From the NCBI GenBank assembly GCA_964247735.1, contig CAXTVS010000014.1, positions 1-64,000 of the forward strand: a DNA stretch of 64,000 nt, given 5' to 3'. Position numbers and translations under genes: made by a program. The notes under the pieces were generated by a model. The model was given only the letters and a program-made list of their open reading frames with translations, was not told the origin of the DNA and did no database searches. The DNA comes from Lichenicola sp964247735 (GTDB lineage Bacteria > Pseudomonadota > Alphaproteobacteria > Acetobacterales > Acetobacteraceae). Position 1 is the stretch's first letter. Each line of letters opens with the position of its first letter. This document shows positions 54,577-63,419 of the stretch, piece by piece.

Positions 54577-56595
54577 ATGGACAACCTCGCCTTGAACAAG
54601 CCGGCGCTGCAAAGCTCGGTGTCGGCCTGGTCAAGCAGCCCGGTGCCGGAACAGGCCGCGCGAGGCGGCAACGATGGGGACCTGTCGCGTGACCTCGGCG
54701 TCCATACCGACCGCGAGCGCGATCCGTGGTGGCAGGTGGACCTGCAGGGCACCTACGCGGTGGAGCGGGTCTGCCTGTTCAACCGGGACGCGTTTCCCGA
54801 GCGGCTGCTGCGGTTCAGCGTGCTGGGCTCGCTCGACGGCGTGACCTGGGACCTCCTGGCGTCGAAGTCCGACGACCGGGTGTTCGGTCCGGACGGCGCG
54901 CCGTTCACGCTCGACCTGCCGTTCTGCCCGAGCCTGCGCTTCCTGCGTATCCGGCTCGATGGCCTCAACTGCCTTCACTTCAAGGAGTGCCGGGTGTTCG
55001 GCGTGCCGGCCGATCCGGACGCGGCCGCGCCGGAGGCCGCCCCCGGGACCGATCCGACACGGGTCGTGTTCTCGGCGCTCTACAACGAGAGCGACGCCTT
55101 CCTGCCCACCTACCTCGCCAACTTCCTGCACTACACAGGCGAGGAGTGCGTGCTGCTGGTCAACCTGCCACCCGGCCGCACGGTGCCGGAGGTTCCGTCG
55201 CACCACCGGGTCGTCGTGTTCAACGGCCGCACGCAGCGTCAGAAGTTCGGGCACACGCTGCTCGTGGGACATCTCGAGTCGTATGCCACCGCGCTGCAGC
55301 GCGATCGCTTCGATTACTTCTGTCCGATCGCGTCCAACAGCCTGTTCTTCCGCCGCTTCGACCCGTCGGCGATGATCCGGCAGTTGAGGGCAGGTCACAA
55401 GGTGCCGACCGACCTCGACGTCACCTTCGACATAGGCCTCGACATCGACCGGCTGCCGGGCAACTGGCACTGGCCCAAGATCGCCGGCAACCCGCCGCTG
55501 AGGGATTTCCTGAAGCACCGCTGGGGACTTGCGCACCTGTCGCAGAACCAGATCGAGGGGCTGACCGCGTCCACGGCCGACTGGAACCTGTTGCATGAGC
55601 GGATGGCGGAGTTCCCGTTGCTGGGCGATCTTCTGGCTCATGAAGGCTCGGCGTTCCTTCCGCTCGAGGAGATCCTTCCCGCCAGCTTCTTCCTCCAATC
55701 CGGCAGCGGTCGCTACGTCAACATCTGCCACGTGTTCTGGAACCGGTTCAACCACACCGGCTCCGGCCGCGTGACCATCGACGAGCTGGTCGGCTTCGGC
55801 CGCTCTCCCGCGCACCTGTGCCTGGTCAAGTGGTTCGAACGCGATCCTTGCGCCCTGGAGACCGTCGCGGTGACGCGCCCCTGGGGGCAGACCCTGCTCG
55901 CCAGCCTCCCGTCCGGACCGGCGGTCCATGGAGCCGGGGAACGGCTGCTGCAACGGCTGCTGCTGGAGAGCCTGGCTGCCGCCTTGCGCCTGCGGGAAAC
56001 AACGACGCCGTTCACCGAGGGATGGCAGACACATCCGACCGATGCGTTGCCCTGCACGTTCCACGACCCGTGCCTGCTTGCTGTCCGGCAGATGCTACGC
56101 CTGCCGACGGGACGGGACGGCAGCGATGCCTACCTGTATCTGGACCATACGCAACACCGGATCGACCTGTCGGTGACCATAGCCCAGGCGTCGGCAAGCC
56201 TGGTTCGGCTTGATTGCGCCAGGATCGACGCACCGGCCGAGGATGCCAAGGGTCCGACGCTTGAAGGCTTCCTCTACCTGCGTGCATCGTCGGCCGGCGT
56301 CGAGCCGCTTGTCAGGGTGCGGGTCCTGACGTCGCAGGCCGGGCGGGAGCAGGTGATGCGCAGCATCGTCGTGATGCGTGATGGATCCTACATGCCGGTT
56401 GCGTCGCTGCATTCGGAACCTCAAGGTGACGCCATGGACTACTACTTCAGCGTCAACGGCCTCCCGGGAAACGACGGGTTCTGGTTCGGCATCCCGTTCT
56501 TCGCCGACCTGCGGTTCCAGGCGGAGCTTACCCTGGTCCAGGTCGGGATCCCGGGCTCCGCCGGGGGTGAGCCGGCGTGGACCGGCATCCGGTAG
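54577..56595 (+). CDS. Discoidin (F5/8 type C) domain protein with glycosyltransferase-like region
   Basis: A 672-residue protein. Residues 1-140 form an F5/8 type C carbohydrate-binding domain (NLALNKPALQSS, WWQVDLQGTYAVERVCLFNR, RFLRIRLDGLNCLHFKECRVFG). Residues ~155-460 (VFSALYNESDAFLPTYLANFLHY, DRFDYFCPIASNSLFFRRF) resemble branching-type glycosyltransferases, but I cannot make a firm match. The last ~200 residues are beta-rich and unassigned. No signal peptide. The ATG at 54577 was chosen because the F5/8C domain begins there. The likely role is surface glycan synthesis. Confidence 0.65.
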   Translation: MDNLALNKPALQSSVSAWSSSPVPEQAARGGNDGDLSRDLGVHTDRERDPWWQVDLQGTYAVERVCLFNRDAFPERLLRFSVLGSLDGVTWDLLASKSDDRVFGPDGAPFTLDLPFCPSLRFLRIRLDGLNCLHFKECRVFGVPADPDAAAPEAAPGTDPTRVVFSALYNESDAFLPTYLANFLHYTGEECVLLVNLPPGRTVPEVPSHHRVVVFNGRTQRQKFGHTLLVGHLESYATALQRDRFDYFCPIASNSLFFRRFDPSAMIRQLRAGHKVPTDLDVTFDIGLDIDRLPGNWHWPKIAGNPPLRDFLKHRWGLAHLSQNQIEGLTASTADWNLLHERMAEFPLLGDLLAHEGSAFLPLEEILPASFFLQSGSGRYVNICHVFWNRFNHTGSGRVTIDELVGFGRSPAHLCLVKWFERDPCALETVAVTRPWGQTLLASLPSGPAVHGAGERLLQRLLLESLAAALRLRETTTPFTEGWQTHPTDALPCTFHDPCLLAVRQMLRLPTGRDGSDAYLYLDHTQHRIDLSVTIAQASASLVRLDCARIDAPAEDAKGPTLEGFLYLRASSAGVEPLVRVRVLTSQAGREQVMRSIVVMRDGSYMPVASLHSEPQGDAMDYYFSVNGLPGNDGFWFGIPFFADLRFQAELTLVQVGIPGSAGGEPAWTGIR

Positions 56596-56720
56596 GAGCG
56601 CATCCGCAGGAACGGTGCGCGGCTGCATTCCCGCCCCGGAATCGACAGCAGTCACCGTTCCCGTGACCAGCACAGCTTGCACCAGACGCGTCAGAAACGG
56701 ATCAGGCAGAGCCTCGACAG

Positions 56721-57494
56721 ATGGTTGAAAGCCAAGACGACATCTCGTTCAGGTTTCGTGCAACCAGACGGGTGGTGGACGCCCTGGCAGACGCGCACGT
56801 CTATCTCGGGTACCGGAAAGGCGAGACGCTGTTCCAGGAGCATCACGTCTTCACCGCGAACAGGCGACCGACGATCGAACCTTTCGTGGCGTTCTACGGC
56901 GGCGCGTCGATCCCCCGGATCGGCTTCGCGTCCTATACCAACTCGGACCTGGGGCATGATCTGTCCATCGGCAGGTACTGCTCGATCGCCAGCAGCGTCA
57001 TGGCGACCGGCCACCCGCTTGGCTACGTGACCACGCACCCGATCTCGTACCAGGGGTTCACCGCGCTCGCGAGCGAACCCTTCAAGTATCTCGGCGGCTC
57101 GTCCTGGGCTCCGCTTCCCTACCGTGAGGCCGCGCCGCCGGTGATCCAGAACGACGTCTGGATCGGCCAGGACGTGCTGCTCGGGCGCGGCATCACGCTT
57201 GGCGATGGTTGCGTGGTGGCAGCCGGATCGGTGGTGACAAAGGACGTCCCGCCATACTGGATCGTCGGCGGCGCGCCGGCCCAGCCGATCCGGCCAAGGT
57301 TCTCGACAAGCGTCATCTTCGACATGCTGCGGATACGCTGGTGGCGGTTCGCCTACACCCACCTGTCCGGCCTGGACTACTCGAACCCCGAACTCTTCAT
57401 CCGCCAGCTCGACGCGCTGGAGGCCGAGGGGCGGATCGAGGAGCATCGGCCCGAGAAGGTGGACCTGTACGAGATCCTGAAGTCCCTGAGCTGA
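56721..57494 (+). CDS. CatB-type hexapeptide-repeat acetyltransferase
   Basis: A 257-residue left-handed beta-helix acetyltransferase. Hexapeptide repeats run from IGFASYTNSDLGHDLSIGRYCSIASSVM to NDVWIGQDVLLGRGITLGDGCVVAAGSVV. The C-terminal IVGGAPAQPIRPRF is typical of the xenobiotic (CatB/Vat) and sugar O-acetyltransferase group. Next to glycan genes it most likely acetylates a sugar of a surface polysaccharide. The Shine-Dalgarno before the ATG is weak. Confidence 0.82.
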   Translation: MVESQDDISFRFRATRRVVDALADAHVYLGYRKGETLFQEHHVFTANRRPTIEPFVAFYGGASIPRIGFASYTNSDLGHDLSIGRYCSIASSVMATGHPLGYVTTHPISYQGFTALASEPFKYLGGSSWAPLPYREAAPPVIQNDVWIGQDVLLGRGITLGDGCVVAAGSVVTKDVPPYWIVGGAPAQPIRPRFSTSVIFDMLRIRWWRFAYTHLSGLDYSNPELFIRQLDALEAEGRIEEHRPEKVDLYEILKSLS

Positions 57495-57585
57495 GGACCA
57501 TGCCCTGGCGCGACGTCGCCCGCCTCAAGCTGCTACTTCCCGCCGCGCCTCCGGCGTCCGACATCGAGGCGTGACGGCGGAGGGT

Positions 57586-58320
57586 CTACAGCGACCGCAG
57601 CACCGCCTCGTATTCTGCGGGCACGCCGCAGAAGGTGATCACCTGCTCCGGCACCACGTCAAAGTGGATGCGCCGCCCGGCCTGGATCAGGTGGTTGTAG
57701 AGCGGCGCCACGTACAGCTCCGGCAGCGTCGGGCTCTTCCGCTCCTGCGCCAGCGCCGAACGGAAGTCGCCGGCGCGGGCGAAATGATACAGCCCGTCGC
57801 AGCACAGATCGGAGATCGGCTGCTTTTCCGTCGTGCGCGCCACCAGCGGCTCTCCGCCCGCCTCGGCATCGTCCGCAGGCCCGACATAGGACCAGTTGGC
57901 ACCCGCGCCGCGGAACACCTCCAGGTAGCCATCGGAGGAGGCGAACCAGGCCGCCTCGGGAAACGCGTAGCGGGCGCGGAAGGTGTCGATGTTGAAGATC
58001 GTCACCGGCTCGTCGTCGCCGACCCCCACCTGCCGGAGGCCCAGCTCCACCGTCTCGGCCTGGCCGGCGGTTTCCTGTTCCAGCATCGCGATCCGGGCGT
58101 CGGCGATGCCGAGCCGGGCGCATTCACGGCGCAGGAACGCCTCGGTGCCGGCGACATGACGCCCGATGAACAGGAACGGCGTGTCCGCGAACAGGCCGGA
58201 GAAGCTGCCCACCGCGTGCGCGAACACGGTCGTGTCGCCCACCGGCAGCATGTATTTCGGCAGCGCGTAGCCGGCCAGGGTGAAGCGGCGCGACAGACCG
58301 GCCATCGGGATCACGATCAT
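57586..58320 (-). CDS. Nucleotidyltransferase (sugar-nucleotide type)
   Basis: A 244-residue protein with the nucleotidyltransferase fold: MAGLSRRF near residues 6-13 in place of GxGxRF, PKYMLPVGDTTVFAHAV, and FNIDTFRARY, in which the Asp replaces the metal-binding D of GD motifs. It probably activates a phosphorylated sugar or polyol with NTP. It is 7 bp downstream of the nucleotidyltransferase-kinase fusion and two genes from a capsule-type phosphatase, forming a compact minus-strand trio. Confidence 0.78.
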   Translation of the reverse strand: MIVIPMAGLSRRFTLAGYALPKYMLPVGDTTVFAHAVGSFSGLFADTPFLFIGRHVAGTEAFLRRECARLGIADARIAMLEQETAGQAETVELGLRQVGVGDDEPVTIFNIDTFRARYAFPEAAWFASSDGYLEVFRGAGANWSYVGPADDAEAGGEPLVARTTEKQPISDLCCDGLYHFARAGDFRSALAQERKSPTLPELYVAPLYNHLIQAGRRIHFDVVPEQVITFCGVPAEYEAVLRSL

Positions 58321-58327
58321 CGGAACC

Positions 58328-59920
58328 TCAGAGCCTGGAGTACAGCCGCAGCGCGTTGGCGATGAACGCGGCCTGCCGGTCCGGCCGGTCGGCATGCAGC
58401 GGCAGCATCGACAGGAACAGCCCGACCGTGATCGCGCGCACGTCGCGGCCACCGGCCTGCAGCCCGTCCACCTCGAACTCCGACAGCGCGTCCTGCAGCC
58501 AGCCGTGATGCGCGCTGGTCTCGAACCGGATCGAGAACGAGTGCGGGTCGGGCCGGTCCAGCGTGTAGCGGCCGGCGACGATGTGGTCGTAATGGCCGTG
58601 GATCGAGTGCGACAGCTTGGCGAGGTCGTAGCGCGTATCGCCGAAGATCGAGCGCTGGCCGGCCTCGGTGTAGCCGCGCGGGTCGATCACGCTGATCCGC
58701 GCCGCGCGCGAGTTGTACAGGATGTTGCTGAAGCAGAAGTCGCCGTGCATCACGTTGTCCGGCCGGCCGGAGCGGAGGTCGATCAGTTGCACCACCTCCT
58801 CGACGATCCGGCGCAGCGAGGGAAGCGGCCGCCCGTCCAGCCGAACCGGATGGTCGATGTCGTATCCCGTCTCCTCCGCATAGCGCTGCAGTCTCGCCCC
58901 GGTCTTCGCCACCGCGAGCTCGGTGAGGATCGCGTCGCCGGACCCGTCTCCCTTGCAGGCGGTGCAGGCGTGCAGGAAGTCGTGGCAGGAGCGCAGGATC
59001 TTGGTCCAGGTGTTGCGCCCGACCGAGGAGAACACGAACAGCTCCGACAGCGTCGGCGCATACTGGTACTCGGTGCTGTAGAACGCCGTGCCGGAGGACG
59101 CGCCCTCATCCAGCAGGCGCGCGCTGAACGGCCGCACCGGCGCCGGGATGGAGCCGAACCAGTTCGCCTCCGCCTGCATCTTTGCCGTGTCGGCGCTCGA
59201 CTTGCGCACGGTCAGGGCGTCGATGTGCAGCGTGTTGAACGAGCGCGCGGTGGTGATGGAGCGGCGCGAGCGGAAATAGGTCTGGATGTGGCCGAAATCG
59301 TACCAGGTCTCGACCGTGGCGGCGCGGAGCGGACGCTCGCCCGTGTACAGGTTGAGCCCGTCGACGAAGTCGCCGCGTGCGCGGGTGATCGCGCGCACCA
59401 GGGCGCGGCTGCTGCTGAACGAGAAGTAGCCACAGGCCACCGGGCCGCCGCGGTCCTGGCCGCTGCCGGCGCCGATGTTCTCGAACCGGCTCACGTGGCC
59501 GTCGATGATCGTCACCGCGGCCCAGGAATAGTCGTCGCCCTCCGCATGCACCGCGATCAGGTCGCTGCCCCCAGTCGGCAGGTCCTCGATCAGCGTGTCG
59601 CCGTGCAGCACCTGCACCGGACCGGCCGGCAGGTCGATGAAGTTGATCGCATACACGACGGACTCACCAAGCCGCAGCCCTTCGGGCACCCGCAGCAGGG
59701 AAACGTTCAGTTCTTCCAGCCGCCTCAGGTCGTAGGCCTGCGGCATGTAGCGTTCCGGGATGGTCAGGTAGATCGGCAGGTCGGTGCCGAGGCGGGCGAC
59801 CTGCGCCTCGTACAGCCGCGCGACACCCACCGGGAGGAACGCCGGCGGCACCTCGCCGAACTCGGCGGACAGCTCCTGTCCCGGATAGGCGGCGGAGGTG
59901 ATGAGGCGATAACCGGCCAC
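58328..59920 (-). CDS. Nucleotidyltransferase-kinase fusion (capsule type)
   Basis: A 530-residue protein. The N-terminal ~230 residues have a nucleotidyltransferase pattern (PPAFLPVGVARLYEAQ near 25, VLHGDTLIEDLP, VETWYDFGH). From ~235 to the end a phosphotransferase (APH/choline-kinase-like) domain follows, with the catalytic loop VMHGDFCFSNILYN and the metal Asp in SVIDPRG. One protein could thus phosphorylate a sugar or amino alcohol and activate it. The start is GTG at 59920 with GGAAGG upstream, 4 bp after the phosphatase stop. Confidence 0.75.
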   Translation of the reverse strand: MAGYRLITSAAYPGQELSAEFGEVPPAFLPVGVARLYEAQVARLGTDLPIYLTIPERYMPQAYDLRRLEELNVSLLRVPEGLRLGESVVYAINFIDLPAGPVQVLHGDTLIEDLPTGGSDLIAVHAEGDDYSWAAVTIIDGHVSRFENIGAGSGQDRGGPVACGYFSFSSSRALVRAITRARGDFVDGLNLYTGERPLRAATVETWYDFGHIQTYFRSRRSITTARSFNTLHIDALTVRKSSADTAKMQAEANWFGSIPAPVRPFSARLLDEGASSGTAFYSTEYQYAPTLSELFVFSSVGRNTWTKILRSCHDFLHACTACKGDGSGDAILTELAVAKTGARLQRYAEETGYDIDHPVRLDGRPLPSLRRIVEEVVQLIDLRSGRPDNVMHGDFCFSNILYNSRAARISVIDPRGYTEAGQRSIFGDTRYDLAKLSHSIHGHYDHIVAGRYTLDRPDPHSFSIRFETSAHHGWLQDALSEFEVDGLQAGGRDVRAITVGLFLSMLPLHADRPDRQAAFIANALRLYSRL

Positions 59921-59924
59921 GAGC

Positions 59925-60299
59925 TCAGCCTTCCGGCCGGATCAGGGTCTCGATCTGCTCGCGCGACATCGACACGAACTCCGACGGGCGCACCGCGCGG
60001 TCGTCGACGTAGAAGCCGTCCAGGCCGCACCACGGCTTGCCGACGTAGATCTCGTCATACGGCACGTCGTGGCGCTGCAGCCAGGCGATGATCACCGGCA
60101 GCGTGTTGGCGTTGATCTTGCCGACCGAGCCCGCGTAGGTGCGCATGTTGCGGGCGGTCTGGATGATGATCTCGTAGCCGTCCGCCTTGTACTCGCGCAG
60201 CCGTGCGACCAGCGGAAGGTTCGGCTCCTTGTCGGGATAGGACCGCGACGGGTCCGACAGGGTCAGCGTGTCGTCGAGATCGACCACCAGACGTTTCAC
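59925..60299 (-). CDS. Capsule-biosynthesis-type HAD phosphatase
   Basis: A 124-residue small HAD protein with motif I VVDLDDTLTL at residues 5-14, motif II IIQTARNM, a lysine in VGKPW and motif IV FYVDDRAV. Proteins of this size and pattern sit in capsular polysaccharide clusters, where they remove phosphate from sugar intermediates. The start is GTG at 60299 with AGGA 6 bp upstream. It leads the trio with the fusion enzyme and the nucleotidyltransferase. Confidence 0.8.
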   Translation of the reverse strand: MKRLVVDLDDTLTLSDPSRSYPDKEPNLPLVARLREYKADGYEIIIQTARNMRTYAGSVGKINANTLPVIIAWLQRHDVPYDEIYVGKPWCGLDGFYVDDRAVRPSEFVSMSREQIETLIRPEG

Positions 60300-60418
60300 G
60301 GGTCCTGTTCATCCTTCCGGTCGTGATGGTCGCGCTGCAACCGCAGGTCACGGTATCATCCGCGGCGCAACGACAGCAACCTGGCCGGACCGCGGCCGTA
60401 TCGATCGGGCCGTGCGGC

Positions 60419-60802
60419 TCAGGGCTTGGCGGCGCGCTTCTCCGGCACCGAATCGTTGGCGGCCGCCGGCACGTCGCTCACCACCGAGCTGATGGTGTCG
60501 CGCAGCACCAGCACCCGGACGCCGGCGGCGATCTCCACCTCGATCTCCGACGCTCCCTCCCTCGCCTTCTGCACCACCCCGATGATCCCGCCCGCCGTCA
60601 CCACCCGGTCGCCGCGCCGGAGTGCCGCCAGGGTCGCCTTCAGCTGCTTCTGCCGCTGCTGCTGCGGCCGCATCAGCAGGAAGTAGAACACCCCGAACAC
60701 CAGGACGATCGGCAGGATGCTGGCGAACTGCCCGAGGCCCCCGAGCGGTCCGGCGTTCTGGGCCGCATCCTGGGCGTAGGCGGAGGAGATCAGGACGTTC
60801 AT
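60419..60802 (-). CDS. yajC: Preprotein translocase accessory subunit YajC
   Basis: YajC (127 aa) is a single-span inner-membrane partner of SecDF. The helix is FASILPIVLVFGVFYFLL near residues 27-44, followed by the family signature MRPQQQRQKQ and the domain RRGDRVVTAGGIIG. The ATG at 60802 was chosen because longer starts add a non-conserved segment. The usual downstream secD and secF are missing; a capsule phosphatase gene follows 119 bp later. It is divergent from the DUF815 gene. Confidence 0.92.
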   Translation of the reverse strand: MNVLISSAYAQDAAQNAGPLGGLGQFASILPIVLVFGVFYFLLMRPQQQRQKQLKATLAALRRGDRVVTAGGIIGVVQKAREGASEIEVEIAAGVRVLVLRDTISSVVSDVPAAANDSVPEKRAAKP

Positions 60803-60900
60803 GGTGTCTGGCATCCGAAGCAGGGCGTGCGTCGCTTGCCGCCCGGTGCCGCGGACCATAGTTTTCGGCGCCGGTTCGCACAAGGAAACCTCCACCCGTC

Positions 60901-61848
60901 ATGGATCAAGCGCTCCTTTCCGTGCTGGACCGGATTGCGGTGGCGCTCGAGCGCCTGGCACCGCCGGCCCCGGCGCCGCTCGACATCGGCGGCGCGGACG
61001 CCTTCGTCTGGGTGCCGGAGGGCCGCCGGCTCGATCCGGTGCACGAGGTCGCAGGGGTGCCGCTGCGTCTGCTCGCCGGCATCGACCGGCAGCGCCAGCT
61101 CCTGCTCGACAACACCGCCCGCTTCGCCGCCGGCCAGCCGGCGAACAACGCCATGCTGTGGGGCGCGCGTGGCACCGGCAAGTCGTCCCTGGTTAAGGCG
61201 GTGCACGGGGAGCTGCTTGCCGTCCTCCCCGCCGTCCCTTCCGGCGGCATCCCGCCGCCGCACCGGCTGGCGCTGATCGAGATCGGCCGTGACGACCTGT
61301 CCTCGCTGCCGCTCCTGCTCGACCTGCTGCGCCGGGAGCCGCGCCGGTTCCTGCTGTTCTGCGACGACCTGTCGTTCGAGCGCGAGGACGCCGACTACAA
61401 GGCGCTGAAGTCGGTGCTGGACGGCGGCCTGCGCGGCCGTCCAGCCAACGTGCTGTTCTACGCCACCAGCAACCGGCGCCACCTGATGCCGCGCGACATG
61501 ATCGAGAACGAGCAGTCCACCGCGATCAGCCCGGCGGAGGCGATCGAGGAGAAGATCTCGCTGTCGGACCGCTTCGGCCTGTGGATCGGCTTCCACGGCA
61601 TCGACCAGGCGACCTTTCTCGCCACCGTCGAGGCCTACGTCGCCGATCGCGGGCTCGCCATCGCCCCGGACCGGCTGCGCAGGGAGGCGATCGAGTGGGC
61701 GACGACGCGCGGTGCCCGCTCCGGCCGCGTCGCCTGGCAGTTCGTCGAGGATCTCACCGGCCGGCTGCGCATGGCCTCCGCCGCTGATCCGCCGGGACGC
61801 CAAGCCGGAGCGTTCGAGGTGATTCCAGGTGAAGGGACGACGCCCTAG
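60901..61848 (+). CDS. DUF815 AAA+ ATPase
   Basis: A 315-residue P-loop ATPase with Walker A GARGTGKSS near residues 88-96 and Walker B LLFCDDLSFE. The family-specific stretch is VLFYATSNRRHLMPRDMIEN, followed by EKISLSDRFGLW. This matches DUF815, a widespread family of unknown role often adjacent to yajC in alphaproteobacteria. Its stop codon TAG lies in a CTAG shared with the stop of the convergent glycosyltransferase gene. Confidence 0.88.
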   Translation: MDQALLSVLDRIAVALERLAPPAPAPLDIGGADAFVWVPEGRRLDPVHEVAGVPLRLLAGIDRQRQLLLDNTARFAAGQPANNAMLWGARGTGKSSLVKAVHGELLAVLPAVPSGGIPPPHRLALIEIGRDDLSSLPLLLDLLRREPRRFLLFCDDLSFEREDADYKALKSVLDGGLRGRPANVLFYATSNRRHLMPRDMIENEQSTAISPAEAIEEKISLSDRFGLWIGFHGIDQATFLATVEAYVADRGLAIAPDRLRREAIEWATTRGARSGRVAWQFVEDLTGRLRMASAADPPGRQAGAFEVIPGEGTTP

Positions 61849-63419
61849 GATCGGCGGTCGAGCGTGTCCAGGATCGCCGACGCCGTCCGGTGCCAGGTGA
61901 TCGGCCGGAAACCCCGACGCACCTCCTCCTGCCAGGCCGCCAGCCCGGGCCGGTCCTCGATGACCCGCCGGATCACCCGGGCGGCATCGTTGACGTCGAA
62001 CGGATCGAAGTAGCGTGCCAGGATCCCGCCGGCTTCCGGCAGCGCGGTGGCATTGGAGGCGACGCACGGCTTGCCCATCGCCAGGCTTTCGCTCACCGGC
62101 AGCCCCCAGCCCTCGTAGAAGGACGGGAACACCGTGAACAGGCAGCCGGCATAGACCGCGCGCAGCTCCCGGTCGTCCAGCCCCTCGACCACGTGGAGCC
62201 GTCCGTCCAGGTTCCGGCTGTTCTCGATCTGGCTCATCAGGTCGCTGACCATCCAGCCGACCTTGCCGGCGAACACCAGGTCCGGTACCCGCTCCGGTTC
62301 CATCTCCTCCAGCAGCCGGCGCCACACCCGGAACAGCAGCAGGTGGTTCTTGCGCGCCTCGACCGTGGACACGAACAGTACGTAGGGCCGGCCGCCGAGC
62401 ACCGCCTCCAGCACCGCCGGCAGGGGCCCGGCCGGCTCGCCTGCCTGGGCGGCCACGGCGCCGAATCCGGTACCGATCGGCACCGGCCGCACCGGGCGTC
62501 GCAGCGGCACGTTGTCGCGTGCGCACCACGACGACAGGTCGTCGGCGGTGGCCTGGGAGTTCGCGAACACCACGTCCGCCAGCGGCAGCACCGTGGTGTA
62601 CCAGGCGCGATACACCCGTGCGGTACCGCGATCGACCCATTCCGGCCGCCGCACCGGGATCACGTCGTGCAGCAGCACCGCCAGGCGCAGGCCCAGCCGC
62701 CCCCGCGCGTGCGCCGCCAGCTCGGCATAGTCGAGCTCGAACCAGGGCGAGCCCAGCACCGCCAGCACGTCGCCGCGGCGGGCGACATCGGCCAGCCGGC
62801 GCGGCGGCGCTTCCGCTGTCGGCTCCTTCGGCCTGGGCGCCGACAGCACCGTTCGCACCGAGGCCAGCCGGGAAAGCCGGCTGCCGCCCTCGCGCATTCC
62901 GGCCAGGGCGACCTGGCCGGCCGCTCCGGCGAGCGCCGCCGCCGCCTGCGCCTGCATCACGGCGAACAGGATGCCTGGCCGCCTGATCCGGTCCGGCAGG
63001 ATGCCGGTGGCCCGCTTCAGCAGCCGGAGCGGCAGCGTCCGCCGACGTGGCCCGGTCGCCTCCGGCGGAAGCTCCGGCATGTCCTGGATCGGCAGGTCGG
63101 TATCGGATGGCGACGGCGGGGCAGGCTGCTGCTCCGGCCGCAACCGGCCCTGTTCGGCCGGACGGTCGGTGACGCGCCGGAACAGCGCCTGCAGGACCAC
63201 CCAGTCCACCTCGACAAAGCCGCGCTCGGCCGTCGCGTGACGCAGGAAGCCGATCCGGGCCGCCATGGCCGGGTCCGCCATCGCCGCCCGGTAGATCTCG
63301 AAGCAGACGCGCTGGATCCCGGTCGGCCGGGCGTTGCGCTGCGCGAAGTGGAACAGGTCCTCGACGTCGAACCAGATCCGCGGCCGATCTCCGCCGCTGA
63401 CGGCAGGCTCGTCACGCAT
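61845..63419 (-). CDS. GT4-type glycosyltransferase
   Basis: A 524-residue protein. Residues 1-60 (WFDVEDLFHFAQRNARPTGIQRV) begin the first Rossmann-like domain, followed by a long Pro/Arg-rich insertion (residues ~90-220). The C-terminal Glycos_transf_1 domain has YVLFVSTVEARKNHLLLF, FPSFYEGWGLPVSESLAMGKPCVAS and the EAGG end. It probably adds a hexose or mannose to a surface glycan. The ATG at 63419 overlaps the upstream gene by 8 bp; 63431 is an alternative. It is paralogous to that upstream gene. Confidence 0.85.
   Translation of the reverse strand: MRDEPAVSGGDRPRIWFDVEDLFHFAQRNARPTGIQRVCFEIYRAAMADPAMAARIGFLRHATAERGFVEVDWVVLQALFRRVTDRPAEQGRLRPEQQPAPPSPSDTDLPIQDMPELPPEATGPRRRTLPLRLLKRATGILPDRIRRPGILFAVMQAQAAAALAGAAGQVALAGMREGGSRLSRLASVRTVLSAPRPKEPTAEAPPRRLADVARRGDVLAVLGSPWFELDYAELAAHARGRLGLRLAVLLHDVIPVRRPEWVDRGTARVYRAWYTTVLPLADVVFANSQATADDLSSWCARDNVPLRRPVRPVPIGTGFGAVAAQAGEPAGPLPAVLEAVLGGRPYVLFVSTVEARKNHLLLFRVWRRLLEEMEPERVPDLVFAGKVGWMVSDLMSQIENSRNLDGRLHVVEGLDDRELRAVYAGCLFTVFPSFYEGWGLPVSESLAMGKPCVASNATALPEAGGILARYFDPFDVNDAARVIRRVIEDRPGLAAWQEEVRRGFRPITWHRTASAILDTLDRRS

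Noticed and set aside
57500..57574. 25-codon ORF after the CatB-type gene, preceded by a GCTGAGGA Shine-Dalgarno
   Set aside because: Too short and without recognisable features; it could be a small protein, but nothing beyond the ribosome site supports it.
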